In this document: piece by piece, positions 53,333 through 62,525 of the stretch
Layout of the letters: the number at the start of each line of letters is the position of its first letter
How positions within the stretch are numbered: position 1 is the stretch's first letter
Assembly (NCBI GenBank): GCA_039810585.1
Contig: JBDHXF010000010.1
Location: forward strand, 15,167 to 79,166
DNA from: JBBATK01 sp039810585
GTDB lineage: Bacteria; Bacteroidota; Ignavibacteria; Kapaibacteriales; NICIL-2
Reading direction: 5' to 3'
Length of the DNA stretch: 64,000 nucleotides
Position numbers and translations under genes: made by a program
The notes under the pieces: model-generated
The model's input: the letters and a program-made list of their open reading frames with translations, nothing else
Database searches by the model: none
Told to the model about the DNA's origin: nothing

Positions 53333-54307
53333 CTACAGTGTTAGGATGATAGAGAGTGCGTCAAAAATCTCGCGCGAGCCCTGAACCACATCAGAGCGGA
53401 GAGCTTCACGCATAGTACGGTGTTCTGCTCGATGAAAAAAGCGTTGAAGAATGCGTTCGGTCACCAACTCGTCGAACCACAACCCGCGTTGTTCCCGACG
53501 AATGTCGGTTACCTGCTTGGCGCACTGTTCAAAAAACGCATCGCAGCGTGTTCGCAGTTCTTCAATTCCCTCTCTATGCAGCGCCGATACAGGCAGACAA
53601 GGCACTTGCCACTCGGATATTTTTGAATGAAGCAAGGAACGAAGGGCGGTCATCATGCCGATCGTTTTCTGCGTTCGCGCTCGATCGGTATCGGCTTTGT
53701 TTACCACGATGATATCGGCTACCTCCATGATGCCGCGTTTCACTGCTTGAATATCATCGCCGCCCGCTGGCGTCGTGAGGTACACAAAGAGATCCACCAT
53801 ATCAGAAGCGTGGATCTCAGACTGGCCGACACCAACGGTTTCAAGTAATATCCGATCGTAACCGGCGGCTTCCAACACCATCATCACCTCTCTGGTTCGA
53901 GGCGCCGTTCCACCCAACGTTGTAGCTGAGGCACTAGGGCGAACAAAGGCCCGGTCGTTAGCAGACAATTCCGGCATGCGCACTTTGTCGCCAAGAATAC
54001 TCCCGCCACTGCGCACACTAGACGGATCGATAGCCACGACAGCTACCCGGCTACCGGTAGCCACGTACGACAATCCTAAGTGCTCAATGAGAGTACTCTT
54101 GCCTGCTCCGGGAGGACCGGACAGGGCAATACGTTGGGTAGTATGTTTCGGTCGCAGTCTGGCAAGAAACGCGTCGCGCACTGCGACATCTTCATCGCGC
54201 GTACTTTCAACAAAGCTGAGGGTCTTTGCTAATAGCCGACGGTTCCCGGAATGAAGGTCTTCCAAGAGTTTGTCAACGGATGCGGACAAGTCGCTCGTGT
54301 TATTCAT
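53333..54307 (-). CDS. meaB: Methylmalonyl-CoA mutase-associated GTPase MeaB
   Basis: 324 residues from the ATG at 54307; the frame opens at 54385 but the inner ATG overlaps the small upstream gene by only 8 nt and starts like the family (NNTSDLSASVDKLLEDLHSGNRR, in pieces). Walker A loop GPPGAGKST is near residue 68; VAIDPSSVRSGGSILGDKVRM and DTVGVGQSE-like ETVGVGQSE are switch motifs; NKAD gives guanine specificity. MeaB protects and reactivates the mutase and delivers or checks its adenosylcobalamin. Encoded two genes downstream of the mutase, as expected. Confidence 0.95.
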   Translation of the reverse strand: MNNTSDLSASVDKLLEDLHSGNRRLLAKTLSFVESTRDEDVAVRDAFLARLRPKHTTQRIALSGPPGAGKSTLIEHLGLSYVATGSRVAVVAIDPSSVRSGGSILGDKVRMPELSANDRAFVRPSASATTLGGTAPRTREVMMVLEAAGYDRILLETVGVGQSEIHASDMVDLFVYLTTPAGGDDIQAVKRGIMEVADIIVVNKADTDRARTQKTIGMMTALRSLLHSKISEWQVPCLPVSALHREGIEELRTRCDAFFEQCAKQVTDIRREQRGLWFDELVTERILQRFFHRAEHRTMREALRSDVVQGSREIFDALSIILTL

Positions 54308-54581
54308 GTCTCCCCTGTGCTGAATCGAGTCGCTGTAAACTGTCTTGCTCGTGTCTGAACACAGAGTCCTGGTACCGGTATTCACGCCGCATCATATTCA
54401 TGCGCGAGTCGATACGCGCGTCAGTTTCCCGTAAGCGAAGATTGTAGCGACTGTTGCCGTTCTCCATCACGACACCAAAAAAAATAGCAAAGCCCAACGA
54501 AATGAGGATGTAAATCCAAATTTGCAGAGGCACGCGCACTATGAAGTCTTTTATATCCTTCCAATGAAACGAAGTGCTCAC
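54300..54581 (-). CDS. Small single-TM protein between mutase and meaB
   Basis: 93 residues, not recognised. Residues about 20-39 form one membrane span (IWIYILISLGFAIFFGVVME). The following residues 44-90 are rich in R, D, Q and E and look like a coiled coil (RYNLRLRETDARIDSRMN...). It overlaps the mutase stop by four bases (ATGA) and the meaB start by eight, so it is translated as part of the operon and is not chance. It may anchor the mutase or its GTPase at the membrane, or be unrelated; nothing in the sequence decides. Confidence 0.75.
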   Translation of the reverse strand: MSTSFHWKDIKDFIVRVPLQIWIYILISLGFAIFFGVVMENGNSRYNLRLRETDARIDSRMNMMRREYRYQDSVFRHEQDSLQRLDSAQGRHE

Positions 54582-56719
54582 GAGGTTCGACCTTCGTTCT
54601 TCTCAAGAAAACTCAGCACTTCATCGGCAGAATGCAGAACCGGGGTTCCCGGCCCGAATACGGCTTTTACTCCGTGTTCCAGTAAGTACGGGACGTCGAT
54701 GGGAGGAATAATTCCTCCGGCTACCACAAGAATATCATCCGCGCCTGCTTTGTGGAGTTCTTGTACAAGTTCAGGAATAAGGGTCTTATGACCTGCGGCT
54801 TGAGACGACACGCCAACCACGTGCACATCGTTTTCAATGGCCTCGCGTGCAGCCTCAGCCGGCGTTTGGAAGAGCGGGCCTATGTCCACATCAAAGCCCA
54901 AATCCGCAAAACCGGTGGAGATCACCTTGGCACCGCGGTCATGTCCATCTTGGCCAAGTTTTGCCACGAGAATTCTCGGGCGTCTGCCGCTACGCTCAGC
55001 AAAGGCGTTCACTCGCTGTTGAATTGCCAGATAGGCTTCGTCGTCTTTATACATAGCGCCGAACACTCCATGAATACTTTGGGTATGCGCTGCATAACGT
55101 GTGTACACCGAAGCCAGCGCTTCACTGATTTCACCGACCGTCGCACGTAGTCGTGCTGCCTTCACGGCTATTTCCAACACATTGGTGCTGTCTGAGGCAG
55201 CGGCTGATTGAAGCTCCTTGAGGACATTGTCAACAGCAATACTGTCTCGCCCGGCTTTGATTCTCTGCAGTGATTCCACTTGCTGACGTCGCACATCGGC
55301 GTTGTCAACTACGCGCACGTCAATAGGAGCGTCGTTCGGATTGGGGTACTTGTTGACGCCCACAATCACCTCGTCACCTCGATCAATCGCCGCCTGCCGC
55401 CGAGCGGCAGACTCCTCGATGCGCAGCTTGGGAAAACCGCTCTCGATGGCTTTCGTCATTCCGCCAAACTGCTCCACCTCGTCAATCAGCGCTTGCGCCC
55501 TGGTCACTAATTCATCGGTGAGCGCTTCCACATAGTATGATCCACCAAGGGGGTCTACCACTGCCGTCATGTGGGTCTCCTCTGCTAAAATGGTCTGTGT
55601 GTTGCGTGCAATACGGGCCGAGAAATCGGTTGGCAATGCCAGAGCTTCATCGAAGGAATTGGTGTGTAACGACTGTGTTCCTCCGCATACTGCCGCCATT
55701 GCCTCAATGGTGGTACGAATGATATTATTGTAGGGATCTTGTGCTGTCAAAGACCAGCCGGATGTTTGGCAGTGCGTGCGCAAGAGGAGCGATGTTACTT
55801 TTGTGGGATTGAAGAGCGACTTCATACTTCGCGCCCACAACACTCTGGCGGCACGAAGCTTTGCCACTTCCATGAAGAAATTCATGCCGATACCGAAGAA
55901 AAACGAAAGTCGTGGAGCAAAGTCATCCACTGCCAGTCCTCGAGACATCGCTCGTCGAACGTACTCAATGCCATCGGCAATAGTAAAAGCAAGCTCCTGA
56001 ACCGCAGTTGCTCCGGCTTCATGAATGTGGTAGCCGCTGATGGAGATACTGTTGAACTTGGGCATGTGCGCACTCGTATAGGCAATCACGTCGGCAACCA
56101 GACGCATGCTGGGCTCCGGCGGGTAGATGTAAGTATTGCGCACCATGAATTCTTTGAGGATGTCGTTCTGAATCGTTCCACTCAATTGAGCGGGTGCGAC
56201 TCCCTGTTCCTCAGCAGCCACAATGTACATGGCCATGATGGGAATGACGGCACCGTTCATGGTCATCGAGACCGATACTTCAGACAGATCAATTCCGTCG
56301 AAGAGGGTTTTCATATCCTCAACCGTGTCGATAGCCACCCCGGCCTTCCCCACATCACCGCTCACCCTGGGATGGTCTGAATCGTATCCACGGTGAGTAG
56401 CCAGGTCAAAGGCAACCGAGAGTCCCTTTTGTCCTGCGGCAAGACCTCGTTTATAGAATGCATTGGATTCCTGAGCTGTCGAGAAGCCCGCATATTGCCT
56501 CACTGTCCACGCTCGATTTGCATACATCGTGGCGTATGGCCCTCTTGCGTAGGGATACAATCCTGCATACTGATTCTCCGAGCAAAGCGCTTTGCGTTGT
56601 TCTTCGGTGTATATGATGTCCAACGCAATGCCTTCCGATGTCTCTTTTCGCAAGGAGTCGAGCGATTTGCCTTTCAATTCTTTGGCAGCAAGCTGCCTCC
56701 ACTGTTCTGCCTGGGTCAT
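54578..56719 (-). CDS. Methylmalonyl-CoA mutase (large subunit type)
   Basis: 713 residues. The N-terminal TIM barrel binds acyl-CoA: ARGPYATMYANRAWTVRQYAGFS-like segment (shown in part) and FDLATHRGYDSDHPRV are mutase, not isobutyryl-CoA mutase, hallmarks. The C-terminal B12-binding domain has DGHDRGAKVI with cobalt ligand H593. It interconverts (R)-methylmalonyl-CoA and succinyl-CoA, linking propionyl-CoA, odd-chain fatty acids and some amino acids to the TCA cycle. No small subunit gene lies beside it, so it is likely a homodimer or pairs with a distant one. First gene of a four-gene operon with a TAATTTTG promoter box 31 nt upstream. Confidence 0.96.
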   Translation of the reverse strand: MTQAEQWRQLAAKELKGKSLDSLRKETSEGIALDIIYTEEQRKALCSENQYAGLYPYARGPYATMYANRAWTVRQYAGFSTAQESNAFYKRGLAAGQKGLSVAFDLATHRGYDSDHPRVSGDVGKAGVAIDTVEDMKTLFDGIDLSEVSVSMTMNGAVIPIMAMYIVAAEEQGVAPAQLSGTIQNDILKEFMVRNTYIYPPEPSMRLVADVIAYTSAHMPKFNSISISGYHIHEAGATAVQELAFTIADGIEYVRRAMSRGLAVDDFAPRLSFFFGIGMNFFMEVAKLRAARVLWARSMKSLFNPTKVTSLLLRTHCQTSGWSLTAQDPYNNIIRTTIEAMAAVCGGTQSLHTNSFDEALALPTDFSARIARNTQTILAEETHMTAVVDPLGGSYYVEALTDELVTRAQALIDEVEQFGGMTKAIESGFPKLRIEESAARRQAAIDRGDEVIVGVNKYPNPNDAPIDVRVVDNADVRRQQVESLQRIKAGRDSIAVDNVLKELQSAAASDSTNVLEIAVKAARLRATVGEISEALASVYTRYAAHTQSIHGVFGAMYKDDEAYLAIQQRVNAFAERSGRRPRILVAKLGQDGHDRGAKVISTGFADLGFDVDIGPLFQTPAEAAREAIENDVHVVGVSSQAAGHKTLIPELVQELHKAGADDILVVAGGIIPPIDVPYLLEHGVKAVFGPGTPVLHSADEVLSFLEKNEGRTS

Positions 56720-56750
56720 GACAACGAGATAAGGGTCGAGATACTTTGTG

Positions 56751-56758
56751 CAAAATTA
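56751..56758 (-). promoter_or_regulatory. Putative -7 promoter box (TAATTTTG) for the mutase operon
   Basis: Minus-strand TAATTTTG with 31 nt to the mutase ATG at 56719; perfect TAnnTTTG. Confidence 0.5.
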
Positions 56759-56874
56759 CGTTGGAGCGTGCTGCAAGTGACTATTCTTTGAAATCTCGAT
56801 TTTGCAGTGCGCCCTGCCGGTCAAGAGCCTGCGCGCAGCGCAGAAGCGATGAAGAAAAACTCTCTTGATTTTCT

Positions 56875-56891
56875 GACCGAATTTACCGGTC
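56875..56891. promoter_or_regulatory. Candidate TetR-type operator upstream of the acyl-CoA ligase
   Basis: GACCG, seven bases, CGGTC: an inverted repeat with GACCG/CGGTC arms, placed about 80 nt before the acyl-CoA ligase ATG and in the divergent region with the mutase. TetR-family regulators of fatty-acid genes often use ACCG/CGGT half-sites. No regulator gene is near and the arms are only 5 bp. Confidence 0.25.
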
Positions 56892-56969
56892 GGGCATTGC
56901 GTTGAGGGTCAGGATCTGGCTAAATTGTCGCAGAGCACCACATCTCAGGTCATTGAACACGGGGACCCT

Positions 56970-58784
56970 ATGCAATACCAAACGATTGCGTCGATGTTTG
57001 TTGAAGTCGGCGAGAAGTTTCACCGCGATGACCGGGCGGTGTATTTGAGGAAAACGGAGGGACACTTCCTACCCGTCAGCTATGCAGAGTTGCGGGAGAC
57101 GGTGGAGTGTTTGATGATTGGCTTGAAGCAGCTGGGAATGGAGGCCGGCGACCGAATTGGAATTGTGAGTGAAAACCGGCTCGAGTGGGTGGCCAGTGAT
57201 TTCGCAATCCTCTGTGCCGGCGCCGTCGATGTTCCGGTGTTTCCGACGCTCACGGAACGACAAATGGAGTTTATCTATGCCAACTGTTCGGCGTCTATCC
57301 TCATCGTCTCCAATCGTCTGCAACTCCAAAAGATTCTGAATATCCGTGAGCAGTTGCCGGGTTTGGAGCACATCGTAGTGATGAACGATGACCTGGCGCA
57401 AACACAAGACTTTTCTGTGCATCGCTGGTCCGACGTGATCAGTATGGGTCGTCAACTCATGCCTGCCGACCAGAGAACGACTGAGTTTCTGGAGTCGGTC
57501 AAGACGGTTGCATCGGACGATCTGTGCACCATTATATACACAAGTGGAACCACAGGTCAGCCCAAGGGCGTGATGCTGAGTCACTCAAACCTCTGCGCGA
57601 ACATCAACGCCATCAACGAACTTATTCATGTCGGCACGCGGGATGTGTTCCTTTCGTACTTACCGATGTGTCACTCCTACGAACGCATAGCCGGCTTCTA
57701 CATCGCCTTTGCCTACGGTGCCACCACCGCCTTTGCCGAGTCGTTGGAAACAGTTCGTACCAATCTCCTCGAGGTTCGTCCAACGGTTCTCACCTCTGTC
57801 CCCCGACTGTTCGAGCGCATTCGCAATGGCGTTATGGCCACAATGGAAAAACAGTCGCCTCTCAAGAAAAAGCTCTTCCAATGGTCGCTGCACATTGGTC
57901 AAGACTGGATAGAGCAACGGGAGCGTGGAAACCTTTCACTCCGAACAAAGGCCTTGCATCGCATTGCAGATACAGCGGTGTTTTCTAAAGTCAGACAGCT
58001 GACGGGAGGACAGTTACGCTTCTTCGTTAGCGGTGGCGGCGCGCTGTCGGCCGACGTGAAATCCTTCTTCACCATGATGGGAATGACCATTCTGGAAGGA
58101 TACGGTCTCACCGAGTCCTCACCGGTCATCGCCGTGACCGTTCCGGAAGACGACGAAATCGGCACCGTGGGAAAGCCCTTGCAGGGAGTGCAGGTGCGTC
58201 TGGCCGACGACGGAGAGATCTTGGCAAAGGGTCCCAACATCATGAAAGGCTATTGGAACGACCCGCAGGCTACAAAGGAGGCGATCGATGAAGAGGGTTG
58301 GCTTCATACCGGTGATGTTGGCATGTTCACCGCACGTGGAAACCTCAAGATTACGGATCGAAAAAAGAATATCTTCGTCAGTAGTGGCGGTAAGAACATC
58401 GCTCCGCAGTTAATCGAAAACGCTATTCTGCAATCTCGATTTGTTGACCAAGTGTTTATTATTGGCGAGAAGAGACCCTACTGCACTGCTCTTGTAGTCG
58501 TTGATATCGCAGCCTTACATGCCGCGGGTCTCACACCACCAAAGAACGATGTGAGTTCCTGGTATCAATCACAGGAAGTTCGGGCCGTAGTTTGGAAGGA
58601 CATCCAGCACGTTCAGCGAGATCTGGCGAAGTACGAGCGTGTGCGCAAATTCCTTATCGTGGATGAAGCCTTTAGCGTTGAAAATGGCATGATGACTCCG
58701 ACCCTCAAACTAAAGCGCAAGGTAATTGAAGCGCACTATGCCGAGCAGATTGCTGCGCTTTACGAGGGATCGGAACACGACTAA
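56970..58784 (+). CDS. Long-chain fatty acid-CoA ligase
   Basis: 604 residues from the ATG at 56970 (GGGGA ribosome site); an upstream in-frame TTG at 56925 is less likely. Acyl-adenylate-forming family: IIYTSGTTGQPKGVMLSH (P-loop), GYGLTESSP, TGDVGMF and DRKKNIFVSSGGKNIAPQLIEN in order, as in FadD/AcsL enzymes. It activates fatty acids to acyl-CoA with ATP for beta-oxidation or lipid synthesis. Divergent from the methylmalonyl-CoA mutase operon, which suits odd-chain fatty-acid use. Followed by a strong terminator. Confidence 0.94.
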   Translation: MQYQTIASMFVEVGEKFHRDDRAVYLRKTEGHFLPVSYAELRETVECLMIGLKQLGMEAGDRIGIVSENRLEWVASDFAILCAGAVDVPVFPTLTERQMEFIYANCSASILIVSNRLQLQKILNIREQLPGLEHIVVMNDDLAQTQDFSVHRWSDVISMGRQLMPADQRTTEFLESVKTVASDDLCTIIYTSGTTGQPKGVMLSHSNLCANINAINELIHVGTRDVFLSYLPMCHSYERIAGFYIAFAYGATTAFAESLETVRTNLLEVRPTVLTSVPRLFERIRNGVMATMEKQSPLKKKLFQWSLHIGQDWIEQRERGNLSLRTKALHRIADTAVFSKVRQLTGGQLRFFVSGGGALSADVKSFFTMMGMTILEGYGLTESSPVIAVTVPEDDEIGTVGKPLQGVQVRLADDGEILAKGPNIMKGYWNDPQATKEAIDEEGWLHTGDVGMFTARGNLKITDRKKNIFVSSGGKNIAPQLIENAILQSRFVDQVFIIGEKRPYCTALVVVDIAALHAAGLTPPKNDVSSWYQSQEVRAVVWKDIQHVQRDLAKYERVRKFLIVDEAFSVENGMMTPTLKLKRKVIEAHYAEQIAALYEGSEHD

Positions 58785-58796
58785 ACGACACGAAAC

Positions 58797-58830
58797 GACA
58801 GAAGTCCCATCACGCGACGGGACTTCTGTC
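58797..58830 (+). terminator. Terminator of the acyl-CoA ligase gene
   Basis: GACAGAAGTCCC, 10-base loop, GGGACTTCTGTC: 12-bp perfect stem, then TCTCTTT in the plus direction. It lies between converging genes and may also help stop sppA transcripts. Confidence 0.85.
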
Positions 58831-58880
58831 TCTCTTTCCAAAACTGCCTGAGGAATGACGGCGAACGGTGAATCACCGCA

Positions 58881-60821
58881 TCAGTGAATATCCATCGTCC
58901 ATGGTAGTGCGGCCAAAGCCTGTTCCTTTTTACTTATGATTGCCAGTTGCAGAGCGTATTCCGCTTGCTCACGAAAGGTGTCCGGCAATTGTTTCCATGC
59001 GTCCTGCCAAGCCGGGCTCTGTGCCTTCACATACGCATCAACGGCAAGGGCCATGCTTTGTTGGGCAATGCGAGCGTCGCTGTCGTCTGCCTCATCGTCG
59101 TCATCCTTCTTGATTTTCAGAAGACGCAGCAAGATGGTGATTCCATCTTCCTTTTCCGGATACATGACGATTCGCACTCGTTTGTCGGCGCTCACACCGA
59201 TACGCTTCTTCACGAGATCCAAGGTTGAATACAAACCGCCAAGCACATCCACCAAACCATGTTCTTGGGCAGCTTTACCGGTCCACACACGACCTCTGGC
59301 CACTTCACGAATCTTTTCCGGTGTAGAGTGACGACCCTGAGCCACTCGCTCTAAAAAGCGTTGATAGAAGCTTTGAATAATGTCTTCCAGATGTTGATGA
59401 TCGCGATCGTTGAGCGGCATCAGTGGGTTCATGAATAGTGCGGCTGGACTGGAGGTTATCGTATCAACTCCAATACCCAGCTTCGTCATCGTTTTCGAGA
59501 AGTTTGGAATGGCCGCTATAACGCCAATCGAACCTGTTATACTCTCAGGATAGGCTACGATGGTGTCGCAAGCCATAGCCATATAATAACCGCCTGAAGC
59601 AGCCACATCACTCATCGACGCATAGACTGGCTTCTTTGCTTTGGCTCGCAGGATTTCCTGGTACATTTCATCCGACGCTTGGACCGATCCACCGGGAGAA
59701 TCGATACGAAGTATGATGGCATTGATATCGTCATCGTCAGCCGCCTTACGTAAATCTCTCACCCAGGAACCTGACGCGATTTCTTCTGACACTCCTGTGC
59801 TTCTTCCCGAGCGAATTGTTCCCGAGCCATAGATTATGGCGATGGCTTTACCTTTTTCCATTGGTGCTTTGTTATGATCTCGAGCATAGGAGGCATAACT
59901 CTCCAGATCGACCATATGCACCTTCTTGTTGCCGCTATCAGATCCGTACACGCGAGCTTTTAAGTTTTCTTTGACCTGCAAATCGGTAGCAAAGTGATCG
60001 ATGAGGTGGTTTTGTAAGAGGCTATCAGGATTGTAGATTCCTCGGTTGAGCATTGCCCTTACTGCCGATGGCTCGAGATGACGAAGTCGCGCAACGTCCG
60101 CTATGAACTCCTCATTACGTTGATCCAGAAGTTCACGTACTTCCTGACGAGCCGGAGCTGAAAAATTGCTTCGGCTGAACATCTCACCCGCAGACTTATA
60201 ATCCTCTCTTTGAATGACTGTCCACTGCACACCAATTTTATCAAACATATCTTTCAGGAAGATGGACGTTCCTCCGAAGCCGTTGAATTCGAACGTTGCT
60301 TCCTCCGGCATGTAGATGCTGTCGGCCGCAGCTGCGAAATAATAATCCTTCTCAGATCCGCCCGGTAAGTACGCCATAATGAACTTGCCCGAAGCGCGAA
60401 ACTCCTCCAAGGCTTGAATGATTTCACGTTGCTTGGCAAATCCAACAGGACCGCTCGGCTGATAGAAAATTCCTTTGATTTTTGGATCATCTTTGGCGGC
60501 ATGAATAGCGGTGAGAACGTCCAATAACGATACTCCCTGTTTGTCACCACCAAACACAAAGGTTGCATTGGTGTACTCGTGCACTCCGTAGGGACCAAAG
60601 TTGAGATTGAGAACAGAATTCTCTTCCACCTTCACCTTGTCGCTCGACGATGAGCTAAAACCACTGGAGCTCTTGCCGATAAAGGATGCGATGCCTACCC
60701 CAAGAACAATCACCATCAGGAACATCCCCCCGACGATGGACACGACGATGGCAAAGGGAATCCACCATCGGCTGCGTGGCTTTGGTTGAGGTTGATAATA
60801 GGGTTGTTGCATGTCTGCCAT
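58881..60821 (-). CDS. sppA: Signal peptide peptidase SppA (67-kDa type)
   Basis: 646 residues from the ATG at 60821 with GGAG upstream (a GTG at 60902 is in frame but leads a non-family N-terminus). A proline-rich cytoplasmic start, one membrane span (about 20-45: WIPFAIVVSIVGGMFLMVIVLG, in part), then two SppA domains. The N-terminal domain has the base Lys in EEFRASGKFIMAYL and the C-terminal domain the Ser nucleophile in DVAASGGYYMAMACD, so the split Ser-Lys dyad is complete. Degrades cleaved signal peptides at the inner membrane. A TAGTTTTG box at 60919-60926 (-) may be its promoter, giving a leader of about 90 nt. Confidence 0.95.
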   Translation of the reverse strand: MADMQQPYYQPQPKPRSRWWIPFAIVVSIVGGMFLMVIVLGVGIASFIGKSSSGFSSSSSDKVKVEENSVLNLNFGPYGVHEYTNATFVFGGDKQGVSLLDVLTAIHAAKDDPKIKGIFYQPSGPVGFAKQREIIQALEEFRASGKFIMAYLPGGSEKDYYFAAAADSIYMPEEATFEFNGFGGTSIFLKDMFDKIGVQWTVIQREDYKSAGEMFSRSNFSAPARQEVRELLDQRNEEFIADVARLRHLEPSAVRAMLNRGIYNPDSLLQNHLIDHFATDLQVKENLKARVYGSDSGNKKVHMVDLESYASYARDHNKAPMEKGKAIAIIYGSGTIRSGRSTGVSEEIASGSWVRDLRKAADDDDINAIILRIDSPGGSVQASDEMYQEILRAKAKKPVYASMSDVAASGGYYMAMACDTIVAYPESITGSIGVIAAIPNFSKTMTKLGIGVDTITSSPAALFMNPLMPLNDRDHQHLEDIIQSFYQRFLERVAQGRHSTPEKIREVARGRVWTGKAAQEHGLVDVLGGLYSTLDLVKKRIGVSADKRVRIVMYPEKEDGITILLRLLKIKKDDDDEADDSDARIAQQSMALAVDAYVKAQSPAWQDAWKQLPDTFREQAEYALQLAIISKKEQALAALPWTMDIH

Positions 60822-61011
60822 GAGGAACTCCACGTTATTGATACTGCTTCGGTTTTCTAAGGGCGATGGACGCACAGAGCGTACATTTCGCGTGTACGCC
60901 ACAGTGTCACGGATGTTTCAAAACTAGACACTTCGCTGCTAGGCGCGCAGCGCCTCATGTAAAAAAAATCCGTAGCACCGAGATGTCTGTGTACAGACAG
61001 TTCATTGTGCA

Positions 61012-61049
61012 TAAAAAAAGCTGTCCACCATCGCGGTGAACAGCTTTTT
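61012..61049 (-). terminator. Terminator downstream of tlpA-like gene
   Basis: Minus-strand stem AAAAAGCTGTTCACC with one mismatch to its partner (61015-61029 and 61035-61049), 5-base loop, then a run of T (61012-61019 are A on the plus strand). Confidence 0.8.
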
Positions 61050-61097
61050 GTTTCTCTGTGCATGCTGCACACAGTCAGCGAAATCGAGTCGACTGCG

Positions 61098-61141
61098 CAG
61101 TAGCCTGGTAGCGGTGCGCTGCGACCGAAGTCGGGCTACTG
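61098..61141 (-). other. Stable hairpin just after the tlpA-like stop codon
   Basis: Outer stem CAGTAGCC pairs with GGCTACTG and an inner stem GTAGCG pairs with CGCTGC (one G-T) around a 3-nt loop. It begins about 10 nt beyond the tlpA-like stop and about 50 nt before the main terminator. No T-run follows, so it looks more like a 3' end stabiliser or small structured RNA than a terminator. Confidence 0.4.
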
Positions 61142-61151
61142 ACTGGAACCA

Positions 61152-61808
61152 TTACGAGCGAGCTTTTGTGACGTCCTCGTTCAATCGTTCGGTATTGGTC
61201 GAGCCTATGATGGTCGACACATGAACTCCGGCTTTATTGAAGATAATAGTTACCGGAATCGCGTCCATCGGGGCAATATTCATGTACGACGAAGTGAACT
61301 TATCGATACCCAACGCCTCTGTGCCCGTGACGTTAATGTAATTCATCCCGTTCTTCTCAGCAAAGGTTGTTACGTTTGATTTTGCCGTCGACACATCGCC
61401 GCGTTCACATGCAATTCCTACGATATACACATCCTTGTTACTCTCGGCAAACTTGATGAACTCAGGAATTTCGCGACGACACGGAGGACACCATGTGGCC
61501 CAGAAGTTGACGATAACCACTTTGCCTTTAGACTCTTCAGATAGCTTGTGTACTTTTCCGCTTTTATCTTTCCACGAAAAATCAATCAAGTTCTGGGTCG
61601 AGCTGGGTCCAAGCCACTCAGCGCTTACCACCATGTCTGCTGCACCCTCGGGAGCCGGAGGAGCTACCTGAGATGACATCGATTGAGAAGCCGCTGCGGC
61701 GGATTCCTTGAGTTCAAACACATCTCCCTGTGAACCCGAAGATTTTGAGCATGAGATCAGTGCCACCGAAAGAGAAGCCACTGCCACTACACGAGTAAGT
61801 ACGTTCAT
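61152..61808 (-). CDS. TlpA-family thioredoxin-like lipoprotein
   Basis: 218 residues. Signal peptide with a lipobox ending ISC (Cys20), so membrane-anchored in the periplasm. After a low-complexity Ala/Ser/Pro linker (about 33-60) comes a thioredoxin fold of the AhpC/TSA-TlpA type with the active site CPPC at 107-110 (FWATWCPPCRREIP) and cis-proline in AIPVTII. Such proteins reduce disulfides during cytochrome c maturation or act in disulfide repair. No ccm genes are adjacent. Normal length; its own terminator follows. Confidence 0.92.
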   Translation of the reverse strand: MNVLTRVVAVASLSVALISCSKSSGSQGDVFELKESAAAASQSMSSQVAPPAPEGAADMVVSAEWLGPSSTQNLIDFSWKDKSGKVHKLSEESKGKVVIVNFWATWCPPCRREIPEFIKFAESNKDVYIVGIACERGDVSTAKSNVTTFAEKNGMNYINVTGTEALGIDKFTSSYMNIAPMDAIPVTIIFNKAGVHVSTIIGSTNTERLNEDVTKARS

Positions 61809-61943
61809 AAAGTCTCCAATGGAAAGTAAGTGTCAAAAGAATGTCTGGGTACGACGAGTATCCTACCAAGATAGTGAGAAAATTTGAGCAAACAGCACCT
61901 GTTTACAGTACTGAACATCCGACCGTAGAAACCATGCTAAGGT

Positions 61944-62525
61944 TTAAACTCGCTTGACGGAACCAACTTCCCTGCGCCATCGGCGCCATCCGATATACGA
62001 CATCACCGCATACAGTAGCGAAAGCAGTACGTAAAAATCTAGCAGTTTTAGGTGGTACACTACCATATAACTGAGATTAATTGGAATCCACAACAGCCAA
62101 TTTTCCAAGTACTTACGCGCCTGCATGTATGTTGCCACCAAACTAGCTGAAAAAAGGAGCGAGTCGACCTCGGCCATGGAGGCGGATCGAACGTGACTGA
62201 CAATCGCGTAGGCTACAACCCACAACAGAACAAAAGCCGCAAGAAGAATAAGGATCTCCTTGAATCGGACTTTTTGAATAGACGGCTCTGCAGCCGACTC
62301 ATGTCCGCCAAATCTCCAGTGCCAATAACCATAGACCCCGACCGCGAAATAAAATACTTGCAAACTCATGTCGGCAAATAGCTTCGCATCGTAACAGGAC
62401 CAAGCCATCAAGGCAACGCTGAGGTTTCCATACACCCAGCACCAAATGCTCTCCCTCATTAACAGCACAACGTAGACGATGCCGAGGACTGTAGCGCTGA
62501 GCTCAAGCAGACTCATGGCTCTCAC
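61944..62525 (-). CDS. pnuC: PnuC-family nicotinamide mononucleotide/riboside transporter
   Basis: 193 residues with about seven membrane helices. Conserved PnuC features: WCWVYGNLSVALMAW near the N-terminus and FADMSLQVFYFAVGVYGYWHW, plus the closing LPINLSYMVVYHLKLL-like WIPINLSYMVVYHLKLLDFYVLLSLLYA. Members take up vitamin B3 nucleosides for NAD synthesis. The ATG at 62525 (or Met at 62516, whose MSLLELSATVLG start fits better) overlaps the THUMP methyltransferase gene, so the two are co-transcribed. No NadR kinase nearby. Confidence 0.9.
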   Translation of the reverse strand: MRAMSLLELSATVLGIVYVVLLMRESIWCWVYGNLSVALMAWSCYDAKLFADMSLQVFYFAVGVYGYWHWRFGGHESAAEPSIQKVRFKEILILLAAFVLLWVVAYAIVSHVRSASMAEVDSLLFSASLVATYMQARKYLENWLLWIPINLSYMVVYHLKLLDFYVLLSLLYAVMSYIGWRRWRREVGSVKRV

